From Clostridiales bacterium (GTDB lineage: Bacteria; Bacillota_A; Clostridia; Christensenellales; Aristaeellaceae): a stretch of 8,222 bases of DNA. Below, piece by piece: positions 6,287 through 8,222 of this stretch; within the stretch, counting starts at the first letter, position 1; every line of letters starts with the position of its first letter. The translations under genes and the position numbers were made by a program. Below the pieces are notes generated by a model. The model saw nothing but the letters and a program-made list of their open reading frames with translations. It did no database searches and was not told the DNA's origin. The stretch spans positions 1 to 8,222 of the forward strand of contig JAAYZL010000155.1 in the NCBI GenBank assembly GCA_012514855.1, given 5' to 3'.

Positions 6287-7288
6287 ATGGTTTCGCATGT
6301 GCCGCTGGTGAAGGAATACCGCTCTGAACTGCTGGATTTGACGCACTATGGCTACATCGCGGTCGTGGACGAGCGCGGGAAAGTGCTCTACGCCGCGGGC
6401 GACCCGGACGCGGTCGTCTACTATCGCAGCGCCTCGAAGCCGCTGCAGGCGCTGCCGGTCATCCGGCGCGGCCTCGACAAAAAATACGCGCTGACCGACG
6501 AGGAGACGGTGCTGCTCGCGGGCTCGCACGCGGGCGAACCGTACCACATCGCGGCCCTGGAGAGCATCGCGAAAAAGACCGGGCTATCCGAGGATATGCT
6601 CGTGATGAAGCCCGCCGTCCCGGGCTACGCGCCCGCGAACGAGGAGCGCATCCGGCAGGGGCTGGCTCCCCGCAAATTCTACCACAACTGCGCGGGCAAG
6701 CACCTGGCGCTGATGCTCGTGCAGCGCGAGCTCGGCGCGAGGGTCGAGGACTATTGGAGGATGGACGCGCCCGCGGAGCTCGAGGTGCGCGACACCTTGA
6801 TGGAGATGAGCGAGGCGGGCAAAGTCGAGCTCGGCGTCGACGGCTGCGGCGTGCCGGTGTTCGCGGTCGGCGTCAGGAACATCGCGATCGCGTTCAAGAA
6901 CCTCGCATGCATGGACACGATCCGAAACGAAGGGCTCCGGAAAGCGGCGGCGGCGTTCGTTCCGAGAATTCACCAATACCCGCACATGATGCGCGGAACC
7001 GGGTACATCTGCACGTACTTGAACTGCGACCCGAACATCGTCGCGAAGGGCGGCGCGCTCGGCGTGTACGGCTTCGGGCTCAAAAAGGAGCGGCTGGGCG
7101 TCGCGTTCAAGGTCGCCGACGGCACCGAGCACAACTGGCCGCTGATCGCCATGAGCATTCTGAGAGACCTCGGCTGCCTCTCGAGGGAGACCGAGGAGCA
7201 TTTGATGCACCCGAACCCGATCCTTTTGCGCAACGACAACGAGACGGTCGTCGGGCGCAGGGAAGTCTGCTTTAAGGTGGCGATCTAG
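6287..7288 (+). CDS. L-asparaginase of the Rhizobium etli (asparaginase II, Pfam PF06089) type
   Basis: Expected to hydrolyse L-asparagine to aspartate and ammonia in the cytoplasm; 333 residues, no signal peptide. ATG 6287 is chosen for the SD TTGGAGGGA 6 nt upstream; the frame is open further back but runs over the promoter and the divergent gene. Family motifs: RSASKPLQ (47-54), SHAGEPYH (80-87), HNCAGKH (133-139), DGCGVPVF (185-192). These match the Ser-Lys pairs and the metal-binding Cys/Lys described for the R. etli inducible enzyme: S48/K51, S80, C135/K138 and C187 (the last near the reported C189). It is unrelated in fold to E. coli AnsA/AnsB. Divergent from the M24-cutC operon with shared operator-like sites. 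The stop codon TAG lies inside the CTAG target of the following insertion sequence, so the protein is intact, but any native terminator has been displaced. Confidence 0.93.
   Translation: MVSHVPLVKEYRSELLDLTHYGYIAVVDERGKVLYAAGDPDAVVYYRSASKPLQALPVIRRGLDKKYALTDEETVLLAGSHAGEPYHIAALESIAKKTGLSEDMLVMKPAVPGYAPANEERIRQGLAPRKFYHNCAGKHLALMLVQRELGARVEDYWRMDAPAELEVRDTLMEMSEAGKVELGVDGCGVPVFAVGVRNIAIAFKNLACMDTIRNEGLRKAAAAFVPRIHQYPHMMRGTGYICTYLNCDPNIVAKGGALGVYGFGLKKERLGVAFKVADGTEHNWPLIAMSILRDLGCLSRETEEHLMHPNPILLRNDNETVVGRREVCFKVAI
7285..7288. repeat. CTAG target-site copy, left of the insertion sequence
   Basis: The CTAG at the left boundary matches the CTAG at 8097-8100. It includes the asparaginase stop codon TAG (7286-7288). 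A duplication of only TA is also compatible with the bases. Confidence 0.7.
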
Positions 7289-7302
7289 GGCTTGTTAACA
7301 TA
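7289..7302 (+). repeat. Left terminal inverted repeat of the insertion sequence
   Basis: GGCTTGTTAACATA; pairs with the right end with two mismatches (CT against TC at the third and fourth positions from the tip). It contains the -35 box of the transposase promoter. Confidence 0.85.
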
Positions 7303-7320
7303 GAATGGGTATGATATACT
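7292..7320 (+). promoter_or_regulatory. Transposase promoter inside the left end
   Basis: The -35 box TTGTTA (7292-7297), 17-nt spacer, -10 TATACT (7315-7320) with TGA before it (extended -10). The predicted start near 7327 would lie after the SD-like GAGGAG (7321-7326), so transcripts from this promoter would be nearly leaderless. Confidence 0.6.
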
Positions 7321-7333
7321 GAGGAGCAAGAGA

Positions 7334-7735
7334 TTGACAGAAGCGCAATACAAAGAAATAGAGGATTGCTTTCCGAAACACCGGAAGCCCGCCGGAATCA
7401 GCAATTTGGATGCGCTGAATGCCGCACTGTACGTTCTTGAAAACGGCATTAAGTGGAGGGCGATGCCGAAAGAATACGGACATTGGCATACCATCTACAC
7501 GCGGATCAGTCGATGGGCCAAGAGCGGGGTTTTGCAGAGATCCTTTTTGCGGCTGCAGGAAAGCGGCGTCATACGAATTGACGTGAGCATCGTTGCGCTG
7601 GATTCCACGAGCATCAAGGTGCATCCGGATGGAATGGGCGCGTTAAAAAAAGGGGGAAGCAGGCTATCGGAAAGTCGCGGGGCGGCTGGAACACCAAAGT
7701 TCATCTGGTCGCCGCATCTGACAGAAACGCGGTGA
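7334..7735 (+). CDS. IS5-family transposase, ORF A (unshifted product)
   Basis: The product made without frameshifting, 133 residues, starting at TTG 7334 with GAGGAG 7 nt upstream. It carries the N-terminal helical DNA-binding region (WRAMPKEYGHWHTIYTRISRW, residues 41-61, in the style of the family) and the first catalytic aspartate D90 in ALDSTSIKVHP. After residue 106 the reading is out of the family frame, so its last 27 residues are not transposase-like. By itself it lacks the second D and the E and cannot be catalytic; in related elements such short products may act as regulators, which is not shown here. Confidence 0.75.
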   Translation: MTEAQYKEIEDCFPKHRKPAGISNLDALNAALYVLENGIKWRAMPKEYGHWHTIYTRISRWAKSGVLQRSFLRLQESGVIRIDVSIVALDSTSIKVHPDGMGALKKGGSRLSESRGAAGTPKFIWSPHLTETR

Positions 7736-8100
7736 CGTTTGCTTTGTCTTCCGGCGAAGACGGCGACGCTCCTGAAGGACGGAAGCTGCTTGAAGCTCGC
7801 GGCTATGTCAATAAGCCTACCTATCTGTTGATGGATCGGGCTTATGAGGGGGATAATACCCGCGCTCTGGCCATGGAGTTGGGCTATATCCCCGTTGTTC
7901 CTCCCAAACGCAACCGCTTAAACCCGTGGAAGTATGACACGGAGTTATATAAGCTCCGTAACCAAGTTGAGCGACTTTTCCGCAGAATCAAGCGTTTCAG
8001 GCGTATCTTTACTCGCTACGATAAGCTCGACGTGCTCTTTCTTGCCTTCCTCTTCCTCGCCCTTATTGTTGATGCTCTTGCTTATGTTAACAGACCCTAG
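7334..8100 (+). CDS. IS5-family DDE transposase, full length through a -1 frameshift
   Basis: Enzyme that cuts and joins the element's ends. Reading 7334-7651, then slipping back one base and continuing from 7651, gives 255 residues, a normal size for IS427-group elements. All three catalytic residues are then in one protein: D90 (LDSTS), D168 (LMDRAYE) and E213 (QVERLFRRIKRFRR). The join restores the family sequence GKSRGGWNTKVHLVAA just after the slip site. The downstream frame is open from before 7651 to 8100; the GTG at 7732 in it is not a convincing start (no SD, and it would drop the GKSRGGWNTK block). The stop codon TAG (8098-8100) lies outside the element, in the CTAG target copy. Confidence 0.85.
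7645..7651 (+). other. Programmed -1 frameshift site, A AAA AAA G
   Basis: Seven A in the reading frame TTA AAA AAA GGG form a canonical X XXY YYZ slippery heptamer. It sits where the family reading passes from the ORF A frame to the ORF B frame. I did not find an obvious strong stem-loop directly downstream, and the upstream SD-like stretch (GGATGGAATGGG, 7627-7638) is weak. Confidence 0.75.
8083..8096 (-). repeat. Right terminal inverted repeat of the insertion sequence
   Basis: Reads TATGTTAACAGACC on the plus strand, complement of the left end with two mismatches. It is also coding: it encodes the last residues (YVNRP) of the transposase. Confidence 0.85.
8097..8100. repeat. CTAG target-site copy, right of the insertion sequence; supplies the transposase stop
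   Basis: Matches 7285-7288. The TAG at 8098-8100 terminates the transposase frame. Removing the element and one CTAG copy gives a continuous GCG ATC TAG followed by GTAATCACTG, so the asparaginase stop existed before insertion. Confidence 0.7.
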
Positions 8101-8163
8101 GTAATCACTGATTTAATGACGGGCAGTAAGGTGGTACAATAGAGAAAAAAGCGAGTGAACGGG
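8101..8163 (+). promoter_or_regulatory. Leader of a probable second IS5-type element, with extended -10
   Basis: TACAAT (8135-8140) preceded by TGG is an extended -10; a poor -35 (TTTAAT, 8112-8117) is spaced 17 nt away. The sequence from 8101 (GTAATCACTGATTTAATGA) may be the terminal repeat of the next element, abutting CTAG, but its other end is outside the window. Confidence 0.4.
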
Positions 8164-8222
8164 ATGGACAAGCAGCAGAGCATGGCGGACATGGAATACG
8201 GGAACCGGAAGCGAAGGACGAA
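8164..8222 (+). CDS. Start of a probable IS5-family transposase (3' end cut by window)
   Basis: ATG 8164 opens a frame to the window edge, 19 complete residues: MDKQQSMADMEYGNRKRRT. The pattern 'ADxEYxxRKRxTRRE' resembles the N-terminus of IS5-subgroup transposases of Clostridia, which usually continue into 'FLxxMDxIIPW'. This is recognition by eye from few residues. The SD is weak (GCGAGTG, 8151-8157). It lies only 63 nt from the end of the first insertion sequence and belongs to a different transposase subgroup from it. Confidence 0.5.
   Translation, partial: MDKQQSMADMEYGNRKRRT

Larger units (their letters stand above)
7289..8096 (+). mobile_element. Complete IS5-family insertion sequence (IS427-group-like), about 810 bp
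   Basis: Bounded by CTAG on both sides. Terminal inverted repeats: left GGCTTGTTAACATA (7289-7302) and right, read inward, GGTCTGTTAACATA (8096-8083), matching at 12 of 14; both contain the palindrome TGTTAACA. The interior holds one transposase split over two frames joined by a -1 shift. Base composition and codon use are visibly more AT-rich than in the flanking host genes, which fits recent arrival. Ends, catalytic residues and frameshift signal all look intact, so the copy may be active. Confidence 0.88.

Noticed and set aside
7732..8100. ORF B of the insertion sequence as a separate gene starting at GTG 7732
   Set aside because: There is no SD, the frame is open and family-like upstream of it, and the A7 slip site explains how it is expressed as a fusion.
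7285..8100. Insertion sequence as a decayed pseudogene because of its split frame
   Set aside because: The frame break coincides with a canonical slippery heptamer, both catalytic halves are intact, and both terminal repeats and target copies are present.

Overview
The window is GC-rich bacterial DNA with G/C-heavy third codon positions, Shine-Dalgarno (SD) sites before most genes, sigma-A type promoters and TTG starts. The gene families (CUT1-type sugar permeases, a YesN-like response regulator, a DacF-like carboxypeptidase with peptidoglycan-binding repeats, CutC, a Rhizobium-type asparaginase) suggest a high-GC member of the Bacillota, probably a gut-type Clostridia lineage. This assignment is inference; there is no rRNA or marker gene in the window. 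No tRNA, rRNA or CRISPR array was seen.

Layout. (1) 1-2482, plus strand: the 3' end of a sugar ABC transport operon, with two permeases (the first cut by the window edge, the second carrying an unusual insertion of about 110 residues on the outside of the membrane) followed 14 nt later by a compact YesN-like response regulator. (2) 2521-3980, plus strand: a separately promoted, secreted serine D-Ala-D-Ala carboxypeptidase with two N-terminal peptidoglycan-binding repeats, ending in a strong intrinsic terminator. (3) 3979-6144, minus strand: a two-gene operon of an M24/creatinase-fold protein with a largely lost metal site, and CutC. (4) 6144-6287: a compact divergent regulatory region with two good promoters and a mirrored pair of operator-like sequences. 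(5) 6287-7288, plus strand: a Rhizobium-etli-type L-asparaginase. (6) 7285-8100: a complete IS5-family (IS427-group-like) insertion sequence of about 810 bp, needing a -1 frameshift on A7 to make its DDE transposase. (7) 8101-8222: the probable start of a second IS5-family element, running off the window.

How it fits together. The permeases import a carbohydrate and the regulator probably controls that import. The M24-like protein with CutC and the asparaginase diverge from one regulatory region in which both promoters carry the same TTAwCGwTAA decamer, so they are probably controlled by one factor. The insertion sequence sits exactly at the asparaginase stop codon. The CTAG target copy on the left holds the asparaginase TAG stop, and the copy on the right supplies the transposase TAG stop. 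The most notable points are this double use of the CTAG target, the mirrored divergent operators, the M24 protein with an eroded metal centre, and the extracytoplasmic insertion in the second permease.
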